Shown here: positions 12,136 to 21,738 of the stretch, one piece after another | Position numbering within the stretch: the stretch's first letter is position 1 | Layout of the letters: each line of letters opens with the position of its first letter | Source of the DNA: Hawksworthiomyces lignivorus | Taxonomy: Eukaryota; Ascomycota; Sordariomycetes; Ophiostomatales; Ophiostomataceae | DNA length: 64,000 nt | NCBI GenBank assembly: GCA_002917075.1 | Contig: NTMA01000004.1 | Coordinates: 124,001 to 188,000, forward strand | Direction: 5' to 3' | Made by a program: the position numbers and the translations under genes | Notes under the pieces: model-generated | Database searches by the model: none | The model's input: only the letters and a program-made list of their open reading frames with translations | What the model was told of the DNA's origin: nothing

Positions 12136-12849
12136 CGTGCTGTTGGCCCTTTTTTTTTGTTTTTTTGGTCCTTGGCTGCTCGGTGCAGTTGGCGATGGAG
12201 GGTCTCGCAGCCAAGGCTAGGCACTGCCCAATTGTCTCGCAAGTTCGCAGTCTCTTTGGCCGAAATATGGACCAGAAGCTTACCGCTTAGAGGCGATAGT
12301 GGGCACGGCACAGTCAGCAAACGACGCGGATAGACTCCGTATGAGAGAGTCCTTTTTTCCCAACTGCCACTCGTTTGTCTTCCTTGCCTGAGACCCCTGT
12401 AGAGCCGCTGTCCATGCATGAACAAGCTTCCCCCCCAAAAAAGTCCAGTCCACTAAGTGCCCACTCTCTAAAGCGCTGGCCTTCCCTAATTTGCCTCTCC
12501 CCGCGCGATTCTTATTGGGGCGAGTCAACAGTCTGGCGATTTTAGCTGGCGACTCTCCAGCCCTTCTCTTTTACCTGGAAAAATAGACTAATAGCATCTT
12601 CAGTATTACTACGCCCAGCGCACCCGGGCCACTTGTAGCCGTGCCGAGGCATGAATAGAACCGAGTAGCTTTGACGGGGAAGACTGCTTAGTGCGACCGG
12701 GGAGCGCAAGTCTTAAATCTACGAGACCCATTTTCCATCTCCCGCCTCGACTTTCGTCATCTCTCTCTCTTTTTTTTGTCCTTTTTTCTTGTTTGAGCTC
12801 GCTACAACTGCCCTTCATTTGTCGCCTTCCTCCACGTCATCTCTTCACC
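12136..12849. promoter_or_regulatory. Divergent promoter, FAR1-domain gene / cytochrome b5
   Basis: Shared upstream region of two genes transcribed away from each other. A pyrimidine tract at about 12750-12792 is a typical fungal leader for the cytochrome b5 start at 12850. A T-rich run at about 12151-12168 lies just upstream of the minus-strand start. No specific operator is recognised. Confidence 0.55.
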
Positions 12850-13202
12850 ATGTCTAAAACCTTCACAGCGGCCGAGGTGGCCAAGCACAAGACCGACAAG
12901 GATGGTATCTACATCATCGTCGACCTGGGCGTCTACGACATTACAAGTGAGTGACTTGCAGGAATCCCTCCGCGACACATAAAAACAGATTGAATCTTCT
13001 CATTTGGACACATCCCCTGACCCTGGCGTCTCGCTTTTCTTCAGAGTTCGCAGATGAGCACCCAGGCGGCGCCAAGATCCTGAAGCGGATGGCCGGCCGC
13101 GACGCCAGCAAGCCGTTCTGGAAGTACCACAGCGCCAAGGTGCTGGAGAAGTACGGGCCGCGGCTCAAGGTCGGCACAGTCGCTGAGGCGGCGAAGCTGT
13201 AG
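12850..13202 (+). CDS. Cytochrome b5-like heme protein
   Basis: Two exons (12850-12946 and 13045-13202) give 84 residues, essentially one cytochrome b5 domain. The heme-binding HPGG motif is present (FADEHPGGAKIL). The second axial histidine is probably the one in KYHSAKVLEKYG. No membrane anchor follows, so it is a soluble or peripheral electron carrier rather than the tail-anchored microsomal form. The intron splits the codon just before the HPGG segment. The ATG follows a long pyrimidine tract and has a good context (CACCATGTC). Its redox partner is not in the window. Confidence 0.92.
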
Positions 13203-13995
13203 ACGACGAGAGGCGGCGATCCTCTCCTGGGATAGACAGCACCACGAGCCGGACATGCGCCGGTGCGGCGAAAACGGGGCACCGGACTAATTTACGAAAG
13301 CGAAGGCTTGTGAGGGGGAGGCGCAGACGACTGCATTTTGTACGACAGTTATTCGATCGGATGTTTGCCCGGCCAAGACATTGCTTGGGCTGATTTGTGA
13401 AGTATGCGCATGAGGCTGCTTCTCCTTTGTATGACGAGTACCATTCGATACGTCACGCGATCAAGCAAGATGTGGGAGTTGCATAGCGGCAGATTGTTTT
13501 AGAGAAAGGAGACGAAATACTGTATAAAGTTAATAGAATTGAAGAAATAGATGATGCATAAAGTATCTCTTTATTACAAGCCTTCTACCTGTTTCCACTC
13601 GTCCCTTGATGATCCTGTGTAATTTTAGGATAACATCCCACGTGAGGTGTTTGTCGACGCTCACCCACATACAGTTTCAAACACAACAAGATATGGAGAT
13701 AAATATGCATGCATGCCAAAGATGACAAGAGAAGTGCTTTTGATAGAGTGCTACTGAAAAACAATACAATGATTTGGCCCTGAGAGGTCCTTTTGTGCTA
13801 TGGAAGCATAGCTATGGTATATAAACCAGAAAACGCCTTCTAACCAAGTACATTTGCCAAAGGTTTCCCTACCCTATAGTATTCGCCATAATGCGTCATG
13901 AAGAAGGGCTGTTTCATTACTTCGTGCCGGAGAAGATAAAAAAAAAGGAAACGCGGTAAAAAAAAAAATTAAAAGAAACAATGACAAGGATAATG
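13203..13995. other. Convergent intergenic spacer
   Basis: 3' flanks of cytochrome b5 (+) and the FHL1-like gene (-). AT-rich from about 13500, with A-runs at about 13938-13980. I see no gene. Confidence 0.6.
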
Positions 13996-16900
13996 CTAAG
14001 ACGATGCCGACTTCTGGTAGTCCGTCACGATCTCCTTGGCCGCCTGCAGAATCAAATCTTCAGACGCGGCAATCTCTCGGCGCTCTGCCTCCGTGCAGCG
14101 CACCATGCTTCGGGTGGTGAAGCCCAGGACCTGGTCGATGGCCGACAGGATGAGGGCCTCTGCCCGCTGCCGGCCCAGCTTCGTGGAGATGAGCTCCTGG
14201 AAGGTCACCTTGAACTTGAGAAGCTGCGTCAGGAGGAGCGGATCGATGTCGTCGCTCTTGGGCAGGTTCTTCTTGCAGTTCTGGAACACCTGGTAGATGA
14301 CCGACTCCAGCTGCTCCAGGCCCGGATCCGTGCTCTCGGTCGTCAGGCCGATGCAGCGGTTGACCACCGACATGGCCGTCTCCTCGGCAAACTCTGTCAG
14401 CGATCCCGCCTGCTGCATCACCTGTGCTTTGAACACGCGCACCAGCTCTGCCATCGCCGTCGAGATGGCTGGCTTCAGAGACACGTTCGCGGCAGGGGCC
14501 GCTGCAGGTGCGGAGGCTGCTGCTGGCGCCGTTCCATTATTGGCAAGAGACTGAGGCACGGCACTCGGGTTTCGCACGGGCTGCTGAGGCACACCAAAAC
14601 CGGGTGACGACCTGGGCACCGATTGCTGCTGCACGGGCGTCGCCGCGACCTGCAAGCCTTGCCGTGCGATCGGCGTAGACGGAGGCTGTTGGTGCTGTGT
14701 GGGGGCTGCAGCAGCCGGAGCGATTTGTGTCCCGCTGGCTGCGGCCGCTATAGGTTGCGGATGCTGCTGCTGCTGCTGCTGCTGCGGTTGTTGTGGAGGA
14801 ACATTCTGTGCCAGAGGCGGCTGATTGAACGTTTGCGGTAGATAGGATCCAGGTTGCTGGGGGGCTGCAGCGCTGGATGGTTGTGATGTGAGACTGACGG
14901 GCCCAGGTGTGGCAGGTGTCGCTGGGCCCGGCGTGAAGGATGCAGCCCTCTGGGGAGTGGGAGTCTGCGGTGTGGATGTTGCGAGAGGTACTTGACCGGC
15001 TGGACGCGGCATCATCGGCTGCTGACCTTGGACGAGACCGCCGTTTAGCGCTTGGCCCGCAACAGGTGTGTTTTGTACATGCTGGACATTTGGAGCGAGC
15101 ACACCGCCCTGCAGCGGCCGTCCTTGGCCGGAGAAGGCTGCCTGCTGATTGATGGCGCCCGGTTGTGGAAATCCGAGCTGCTGCCGTGCGACGCCCAGCT
15201 GTGCAAGGTGAGGTGCTTGTTGTTGATAACCGTGTAATGCGGTCGTACCATTGGCGGCATTGACGGGGGCCATCCCATGACCGATGTCGAGATGCGATGG
15301 CTGCTGGTTCCATTGCGCGCCGTAATTTTGGAATGCGGCACCGACATGGTCGGGTGAGCTCGCCTTGCGCTTTTTGCCTGCGTCCAGCTCGACGCCAGGA
15401 ACACGGTGCCAGAGGTGTGTAGCTTCGTCTTTGACAAACGCATCGTTTCCAATGAGATTGTGCCGCACACTGCTCTCCCAGCCCTTCGTTTCCACTGCGA
15501 AGAAGTAATAGACATACTTCTCCTGGATGCGTTTGTAGATCTGCTTCAGCGTCAAGCCATTTGGTGCTTCGGTAAGAACCTCATCGATAAGAACGCTGTA
15601 ATTCTTATTGGGCTTGGCGAGCTGCTCCTCCGTATAGTCTTCCCTAACGAGCTGCAAGGGAGGCGTCTTGTGTCGCTCAGGCTTCTTCTGCGTATCAGCC
15701 CTGTCTGGGTTGTCTGACCCGCCATCCTCATCCCCAGTCTTTGGTTTCCGAGGCTTGTACTTGCGCTTCTCGGGCCGCTCGTCTGCATTCTCTGGAAGAG
15801 GGTGCTTTCTTGGCCGGCCAACCTTTCTCTTAGTGGGTGTCCCATCGGGACCAAGAACGCCGGCAACGCCGGCAACACCGGCAATACCAGACATGCCCAT
15901 AGGGGTACCAAGGATATCCGAACCGTCAGTAGCCATGGCATCGGGCATACTGCCGCTGTGTACTGGCGCGTTGGGTTGGAGTTCCATGCCAAGGGTTGTC
16001 ACATCGGCGCTGAAATCGGGCACGTCCTGGACTGCCCCGCCAAGCTGAGCGAGAAGCCTCTCAACAACAGCGTTCTCTTCCATCGCCGCAGTATCCTCGT
16101 TTTCGGGCTGTGTTCCAGCAACAACACTTGGCATACTTGGCATAGGCAACGTCAGCGGCGGCTGCGGCTGAGGCTGGGCCGTCTGTACCGGCCTCTCCGC
16201 CTGTGTTTTCTGTTCCACGCGCTCGCCTTGCGCAGGGTCTTGCTTCAGCTTCTTCTTCTGCTTGAGTCGATGGTACTGCACCTCGATGCGCTTCCGGTGC
16301 TCCGGCGCCAGATTCGGGTCGTCTAGTCTTTCCTTCATTTGGCGCAGCGAGTACAGGCCGTTCTTGGGAGGTCGTCCGGGTCCACGTTTTCGGGGCTGGC
16401 CGGCAAATTCGGGATCCAGTACGACAGAAGCAATGGCGTCCTGCTCGTCCATGGCTAGATCGTCCAGGCCGGCTTCGCTGATTTCGGCTTTTGGTCTCAC
16501 CGGTTTCGCCGTGTCATTTCCAACCGGCACGGCTGCGGCGGCGGAGGCAGAATCCGCAGCCTCCTTCTTGACCTTCTGCCGTGCCGCAGGATCAGTGCCG
16601 TCTGCTTCGTCTTCTTCGCTCGTGTCTTGCCCGTTTTGGTGATGGCTGTCGCTGTCCTCAAAATCGAAACTCATCTCCTTGCCGCCCTCGCCGTGCGGCC
16701 ATGACTTGTCTTCGGAATCTGGCTCGGCACCTGTGTAGCCCCTCCGGACGTGGCTGATTATGAATTTGAACGGGATGTCTTTGATCTGCAGCGAGTCGCC
16801 CGACCGCAGCACAACGGACTCCTTGGTGACGTATTTCTCGTTCTGGAAAAAGCCATTGCGGTGCAAGGGGATGGCCTCAAAGACGCGCTTATCGAAATTG

Positions 16901-17883
16901 AAGCTGATCTTCATGTGCCTCCGCGAGATGGCCTTTGTCTTTGCAATCATGTCCGGGCCGGGCGAATGGATTCCGACAAAGGGCACGACGTGAGGAGATG
17001 GACGGAGGTCCTCAATGTTCACCCAGGCGGAGTCCGGCGTGTGTTGCGAAATATATTGGCGGTCGGATACGGGATTGGGCGCCTGTGATGACGACGCCGG
17101 CTCGCCAGTGTTTGGCTGGTCGGCCGGCCCACTGCCGCTGCCGCTGCCGCTGCCGCTGCCGTTGCCGCTGCCGTTGCCGTTCTGCGCAGCTGCCGCGTTA
17201 TCGGATGCACCCTGCGAGCCGGAGTCGCCAGAGCGCGTTCTCCGCCGCTTAGTCGACCGCGCGGCTAGCTCTTCGTCGTCGACCTCGGGCCCCATAATGC
17301 CGCCCTCCTCGCTAACATAGGAGCGGCTGAACTTGGGAGGCTTGTTGGCTGGAAACCTAGTCGCCTCGAAAAAAAGCTGGTCCCTCTCGCCAAAGGACTC
17401 GCCGCTGAAGGTTCCAGTCTTCTTAGCCTGGTCGAGCGCCAACTGGTCGCGGCCAATGACGAGGCTGTAAGTTGTCATGTGGAATGTGCCGTCCGGGAAG
17501 AGGAGCTGGGCGTAGGACTGCAGAGGCCTATCTTCGTTAACTTCGTTGCCCGCGCCGTCCACCTCGTCGCTCTCGTCGTCGGCATTCTCGGCTGCTTCTT
17601 TGCTAGGCGATGGCAGTTGCACCGCAGACGGGTTTATAAATGTGTTTGGTTGGTCTTCGAAATATGTGAGAGGAGTCTGCGCCATGTTCGATCGCATCTG
17701 CAACTGCCTGAGGAAATTTTCGGCGTCGGCAGAACTGAGGCCGGGAAACCCCGGCTCGAGAAGTTGCATGGAATCCGATGGAGCGGGATCTGATGGAGCT
17801 GGCGGGAGGGGGTGGCCGGACAGCGGCGGCACTTCTGGCAGGGAGGAGGCCATGCCGTCGGTCGCCTGGGCGGTCGCCGCCAT
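13996..17883 (-). CDS. FHL1: FHL1-like FHA and forkhead transcription factor
   Basis: One uninterrupted exon, 1295 residues. An FHA region spans about 118-380: its first strand (YSLVIGRDQ) is separated by a low-complexity insertion from the core, which carries SRRHMKISF. A forkhead domain lies at about 755-830 with the recognition-helix motif SSVRHNL. Two AT-hook-like motifs occur between them, RKRGPGRPPK near 498 and KRKVGRPRKH near 686. FHA plus forkhead is the Fhl1 architecture; in yeasts Fhl1 with Ifh1 controls ribosomal-protein genes. The C-terminal third is Pro/Gln/Ala-rich with a polyglutamine run, then a more ordered C-terminal segment. Gly-Ser repeats sit inside the FHA insertion. 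Three CACGTG boxes lie upstream. Domain calls are strong; conservation of the ribosomal role is inferred. Confidence 0.92.
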   Translation of the reverse strand: MAATAQATDGMASSLPEVPPLSGHPLPPAPSDPAPSDSMQLLEPGFPGLSSADAENFLRQLQMRSNMAQTPLTYFEDQPNTFINPSAVQLPSPSKEAAENADDESDEVDGAGNEVNEDRPLQSYAQLLFPDGTFHMTTYSLVIGRDQLALDQAKKTGTFSGESFGERDQLFFEATRFPANKPPKFSRSYVSEEGGIMGPEVDDEELAARSTKRRRTRSGDSGSQGASDNAAAAQNGNGSGNGSGSGSGSGSGPADQPNTGEPASSSQAPNPVSDRQYISQHTPDSAWVNIEDLRPSPHVVPFVGIHSPGPDMIAKTKAISRRHMKISFNFDKRVFEAIPLHRNGFFQNEKYVTKESVVLRSGDSLQIKDIPFKFIISHVRRGYTGAEPDSEDKSWPHGEGGKEMSFDFEDSDSHHQNGQDTSEEDEADGTDPAARQKVKKEAADSASAAAAVPVGNDTAKPVRPKAEISEAGLDDLAMDEQDAIASVVLDPEFAGQPRKRGPGRPPKNGLYSLRQMKERLDDPNLAPEHRKRIEVQYHRLKQKKKLKQDPAQGERVEQKTQAERPVQTAQPQPQPPLTLPMPSMPSVVAGTQPENEDTAAMEENAVVERLLAQLGGAVQDVPDFSADVTTLGMELQPNAPVHSGSMPDAMATDGSDILGTPMGMSGIAGVAGVAGVLGPDGTPTKRKVGRPRKHPLPENADERPEKRKYKPRKPKTGDEDGGSDNPDRADTQKKPERHKTPPLQLVREDYTEEQLAKPNKNYSVLIDEVLTEAPNGLTLKQIYKRIQEKYVYYFFAVETKGWESSVRHNLIGNDAFVKDEATHLWHRVPGVELDAGKKRKASSPDHVGAAFQNYGAQWNQQPSHLDIGHGMAPVNAANGTTALHGYQQQAPHLAQLGVARQQLGFPQPGAINQQAAFSGQGRPLQGGVLAPNVQHVQNTPVAGQALNGGLVQGQQPMMPRPAGQVPLATSTPQTPTPQRAASFTPGPATPATPGPVSLTSQPSSAAAPQQPGSYLPQTFNQPPLAQNVPPQQPQQQQQQQHPQPIAAAASGTQIAPAAAAPTQHQQPPSTPIARQGLQVAATPVQQQSVPRSSPGFGVPQQPVRNPSAVPQSLANNGTAPAAASAPAAAPAANVSLKPAISTAMAELVRVFKAQVMQQAGSLTEFAEETAMSVVNRCIGLTTESTDPGLEQLESVIYQVFQNCKKNLPKSDDIDPLLLTQLLKFKVTFQELISTKLGRQRAEALILSAIDQVLGFTTRSMVRCTEAERREIAASEDLILQAAKEIVTDYQKSASS
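14762..14785 (-). repeat. CAG trinucleotide run coding polyglutamine
   Basis: Eight perfect CAG units on the coding (minus) strand inside FHL1, within a longer Gln/Pro-rich segment. A probable site of length polymorphism. Confidence 0.9.
17132..17181 (-). repeat. Six-base repeat coding Gly-Ser
   Basis: Tandem CCGCTG/CCGTTG hexamers on the plus strand. On the coding strand they give alternating Gly-Ser and Gly-Asn residues inside the FHA insertion of the FHL1-like protein. Confidence 0.88.
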
Positions 17884-18657
17884 CGCGGGATCTGCCAGGC
17901 TGGCTGTAGTTTAACCTGCGGAATCGATTGCAACACTAGCGGCTAAAACTAGGAGCAGTCGAGTCCGCAGCCGGTATGGCTTATAATGCGAATGACTGAA
18001 AAGGATATGGGTGGCTGATGGTAGTCTATTAGAGTGAAGGTGGGGAGGCGACGATTTTGAGAAATATCAGACTTGGACGTAGATTTCTCAGTTCCTTTGC
18101 AGAATCGCGAACCGAAAGACGATTATCTCCACGTGATTGTCTTATCGCTTTGCGATTTTTCTCAAATAAAAATTTTGCGATATGCACGTGTTGCATCACG
18201 TGGCTGTGATTGTATGTAGTCGATTGTACTCGATAGACAGAGGCACAGGAAGAGCAGAAGCACAAAACCAAAAAAAAAAGATGGGGAAATTCAACTTATA
18301 TGCTTTTACAGAGATGAAAAAAAAAATGCCATCAATATGTACATTTGAGATCCAACACGTTAGGGCCAGCTCAAGGGAGATGTTGGATGCAGCTTGGGGG
18401 CCTGATTCGCCCAAGAAAGTGTGTATCGATTGACTCATTTTTATAGCCCTACGATCAATCTGCAACCATGTGCAGCTCTGCCTGTACCGCAGACAATTCT
18501 GACTATATTTTCACCTTCGCACTGCCATGGCAAGTTGGGGAGAATTATAGTAGACAGCAGGAAAAGACCTGGACACGCTGCCATCGGCTTACATGGCCTG
18601 CACTGTAGTCGGAGTAGCATTGCCACCGTACAGAATACCATGTAGTGCATCTCTTTT
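17884..18657. other. Upstream region of FHL1 and 3' flank of MOT1-type gene
   Basis: The first 300-400 bp should hold the FHL1 promoter, including the E-box cluster listed separately. The rest is 3' flank of the transporter gene. Small open frames at 18182-18465 have no recognisable product. Confidence 0.6.
18130..18202. promoter_or_regulatory. Cluster of three CACGTG E-boxes upstream of FHL1
   Basis: CACGTG occurs at 18130-18135, 18185-18190 and 18197-18202, that is 247-319 bp upstream of the FHL1 start. This palindrome is the core site of fungal bHLH factors such as Cbf1- and Pho4-type proteins. The sites are seen directly; which factor binds is not known. Confidence 0.6.
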
Positions 18658-20114
18658 CTAAGACAATAGTGCACGTGCTTCTCCTGCGTTGTGTCCGCTG
18701 CTCCGGGCGGCCAGCCAGTCCGAGAGGCGGTAGGCGCCGTGGCAGAGCAGACCGGCCAGGAAGCCGACGGCGTCGTTCTTGAAGGCGAGGATGCCGGCGG
18801 TCGTCATGAGCATGACGGTCCAGCGCTCCCGGCTCTGGTCTTCAGTGAGGCTGCGCTCTGCGTCGCCGCGCAGGTCGGCGGCGCCGGGGCTGTTCAGCGA
18901 GGCGCCGGCCATGGCCAGCTCCAGGCCGGACGCCAGCACGAGCACGCCCAGGATGCTCTTGGGAAAGGAGCCGAGCAGGTCGACCAGCGTCTCGCCCAGG
19001 AGCAGGCCGAGCGCGGCCTTGAACAGGCCCAGCAGCACGACGCTGGCGCCGCTGCGGGCGCCGAAGCGGTACTGCGCGGCGAGCCCGCCCGCGCCGTGGC
19101 ACACGGGCATGGCGCCGAACCAGCAGCCCAGCAGGTTCATCGCGCCCACGCTGCAGCCAAAGGCGGTGACGGACGCCCCGAGGTACGGGCCGCCCTCGCC
19201 AAAAGACGATGACGACGACGGACCAAACAGGTCGTCGGACAGCGCGCTGACGGCCACGACCGAGTTGAGCGTCGTCAGCGGCAGCTGGGCCACGGCCATG
19301 GACCAGGCGTCGCCTGCGAGCCAGTGGGGCATCAGAAGCTGCGGCCGCCACAGGGCGAACCGCGGCAGGTGGTGGTGGTTGACGAAGAGAGCCGTCAGCA
19401 GGGCCAGCGCCAGGCCCATCACGAACGTAAGCAGCGCGTATGGAATGAACACGGGGCCGCCCCGCCTCGCCGCCCCCGACACGCCGACCACGGTCCGCTG
19501 CGTGATGAGAAGGCCCATAAAGGCCACTAAGGCCCAGATCCGGTTATCAAACGCGGAAGGGTGCACCCAGCCCAGGGAGCCAAGAAGGTTCGAGCCCGCA
19601 GAGATGACCAGCGAGAGGCCTGCACCTAGCTGGATGCCCTTGACCACAGGCACAGGCACGTAGGCGGCCAGCCAGCGCAGCAGGCCCGTCACCGCCAGCA
19701 GCAGGACGGCCGCGCTCACGAGGGCGCCGGCGGCGACGGTTTCGCGCAGCGAAGACTTGGACGCAATAGCGGCAGCAGCAATAGCCTAGCATGCATTTAG
19801 CGTACAAATTATATGAGAGGCAGCAAAGCATGAAACAATAGAAAATCCGCAGTTGAGCAAGGAAGCCACGAAGAAAAGTTTACCTTCATTGGCTGCACCG
19901 GCAGCGGAATGCCAAACAGCACGCCCGTAGCAATGTTAAACAGACCAGACCACACCAGAGTCGACGACAGCGAGACGGAGCCCTGGACGGCCAGCGCCGT
20001 CATCAGCGGCAGCAGCGTGCCGAGGTCACCCAGTGCGCCAGAAATCTCGGCGATGGGGTTACGGCGGAGAGTCTGCACATTGTGACGATGGCGCTGTGCC
20101 AGGTTCCACGTCAT
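18658..20114 (-). CDS. MOT1-type molybdate/sulfate transporter
   Basis: Multi-pass membrane transporter of the SULTR-related MOT1 group, which imports molybdate. Two exons, 20114-19884 and 19785-18658, give 452 residues. The two family signatures are present: the first (GIPLPVQPMK, continuing AIAAAAIA) is split exactly by the intron, and the second is PVPVVKGIQLGAGL. The N-terminal GALGDLGTLLPL is also typical. About ten hydrophobic segments can be seen. A GTG codon lies four codons upstream in frame, but the first ATG is at 20114. Molybdate would supply molybdenum-cofactor enzymes such as nitrate reductase. Sulfate cannot be excluded as substrate. Confidence 0.88.
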
Positions 20115-21033
20115 GGCGGCTATCACGCATACCAGACCAGCGAGGCCTGCTCCGGACTTGGGTGACTCGGTGGATAAAAATAAGGCGAGATTTTAAATGT
20201 CGTCAGCTCTCCTGCCGAGAAAAAAACAAAGTTCTTGATCTGTTCGACACTCTTCATCTCTCGCGATGAAGCTGCTATCGGAGAGCATAAAACACGCAGA
20301 TCGAGGTACAGAAACGAAAAGTGGAGCAGTAAGCAAATCGATGCCGTTGAGAGCCGTCCCACTCTGCCTAGCCAAAAAAAGGTCCTAGACAGGGGAGAGA
20401 GCATTCGCCAACATTTAGCGGGACGCTTGCCCTGAAACAGGACCACTTCTACTGCCAGTGTCACCTCACATCGCATCCACAGATCTACATACGTCACAAG
20501 CGAGAACGAGCAAGAATGGCGAACACGAGCAAGAGTCGCGAGAACGACCAAGAGATGCGCGTACCCAGACATCTAATCAAACAAGCTAACGTCACGCTCG
20601 ATGCACCAAACGGACAGTCAAGATATCCATTGCTAGATGCAAACTATCGAACAAATTCGGCAATTATTGTAAGAGACGGATCAAACATGCGATCGCAAGA
20701 TGCACGACAAGGCTAAGTCTAATAATTTTGACATTTGACATTTATTTAGAGTATAGTAGCAAGTTACAGGTACAGTCTTTCTGACTAAGGATATAAAGGA
20801 ACGGGATATCATAGAAATAGATAGGAAATAGGTCCAAGAAAGTAAAAGGCGTAAAAAAAAGGCCAGAAGGATCGTCAAAATGTGATTGCTAGCGGGCAGT
20901 CATAATCCCTTCGTAGAAGCACACTCATTACCCATATTTTCTCCTCTCCTAGAGTAAGCACGCCGATTCGAGCTCATTCTCTTTGTAGTTTGTTTTGCGT
21001 GAAAGAAATTAAACGCCTGCTGTGTGACTTTCT
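20115..21033. other. Promoter of MOT1-type gene and 3' flank of SUR7-like gene
   Basis: 919 bp between two minus-strand genes. No recognisable gene; short open frames here are small and not family-like. Confidence 0.6.
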
Positions 21034-21738
21034 TTAGAACCACCGCCGCCGGCGCGGGGCGGCGGCGAAGGCAGGGTCGCCCTTGCTGGCGCGGGCCGAC
21101 TGGCGGTGCAGGCGGGCGCTGCAGCAAGAGAAGAAGACGACGATGGTGCCGAGCAGCAGGCAGATGGCGGCAGCCAGCAGGGTCCAGATGGCGACGCCCC
21201 AGTTGGCGTGGGAGCCGGTGGCGTCGTCGCTGCGGCTGTTGACGTGGTCCTTGATGATGTGGAAGAGGACAAAGTCGGTGATGAGGACGACGAGCGTCAC
21301 GACGAAGGCCACCAGCGAGACGAGCGACGCGAAGAAGGAGCCGATGACGCCGGCGCCGATGCCGAGCAAAAAGGCGAAGAAGGAGATGCCCGTGGCGATC
21401 GGGTGCAGGATCATGACGCGGGTGAGCACGCGCGTCGCGTCGACGTCATTCTGGGAGAAGCTGGTGCGGTCGAGCCGCTCCATGATCAGGGCCGGGCTGT
21501 AGCCGACCTCGCGGCGGCTGCAGAAGTCATGGTTGTCTGCCGCCGTGTTGATGATGCAGTCGCCGAATGTGCCAAAGGTGACGGCCGTGTCGTGGCTGCT
21601 GGTGGCATTGCCCAGGGTGACCTTCAGCAGGGAGATGTTGTTGACGACGGGCGCCGAGATGGTAGTGACGATGAGGAGGATGGTCGCTGCGAACAGCAGG
21701 AACGTGCCGATATGGTGGAAGAAGCCTGTTTGCGCCAT
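21034..21738 (-). CDS. SUR7/PalI-family four-TM membrane protein
   Basis: Single exon, 234 residues. Four hydrophobic segments lie at about 12-33, 108-132, 134-160 and 180-205. A long extracellular loop between the first two carries two cysteines (C60 and C73). The tail is short and basic, ending in an arginine run. This is the topology of the SUR7/PalI family, which comprises eisosome-associated plasma-membrane proteins and the pH-sensing helper PalI/Rim9. PalI proteins usually have a longer cytoplasmic tail, so a SUR7-like or related claudin-like role fits better. It is upstream of, and co-directional with, the transporter gene. The exact subfamily is uncertain. Confidence 0.75.
   Translation of the reverse strand: MAQTGFFHHIGTFLLFAATILLIVTTISAPVVNNISLLKVTLGNATSSHDTAVTFGTFGDCIINTAADNHDFCSRREVGYSPALIMERLDRTSFSQNDVDATRVLTRVMILHPIATGISFFAFLLGIGAGVIGSFFASLVSLVAFVVTLVVLITDFVLFHIIKDHVNSRSDDATGSHANWGVAIWTLLAAAICLLLGTIVVFFSCCSARLHRQSARASKGDPAFAAAPRRRRWF

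Noticed and set aside
14537..15313. Long second minus-strand frame inside FHL1
   Set aside because: It is a frame-shifted shadow of the repeat- and Gln-rich FHL1 coding sequence.
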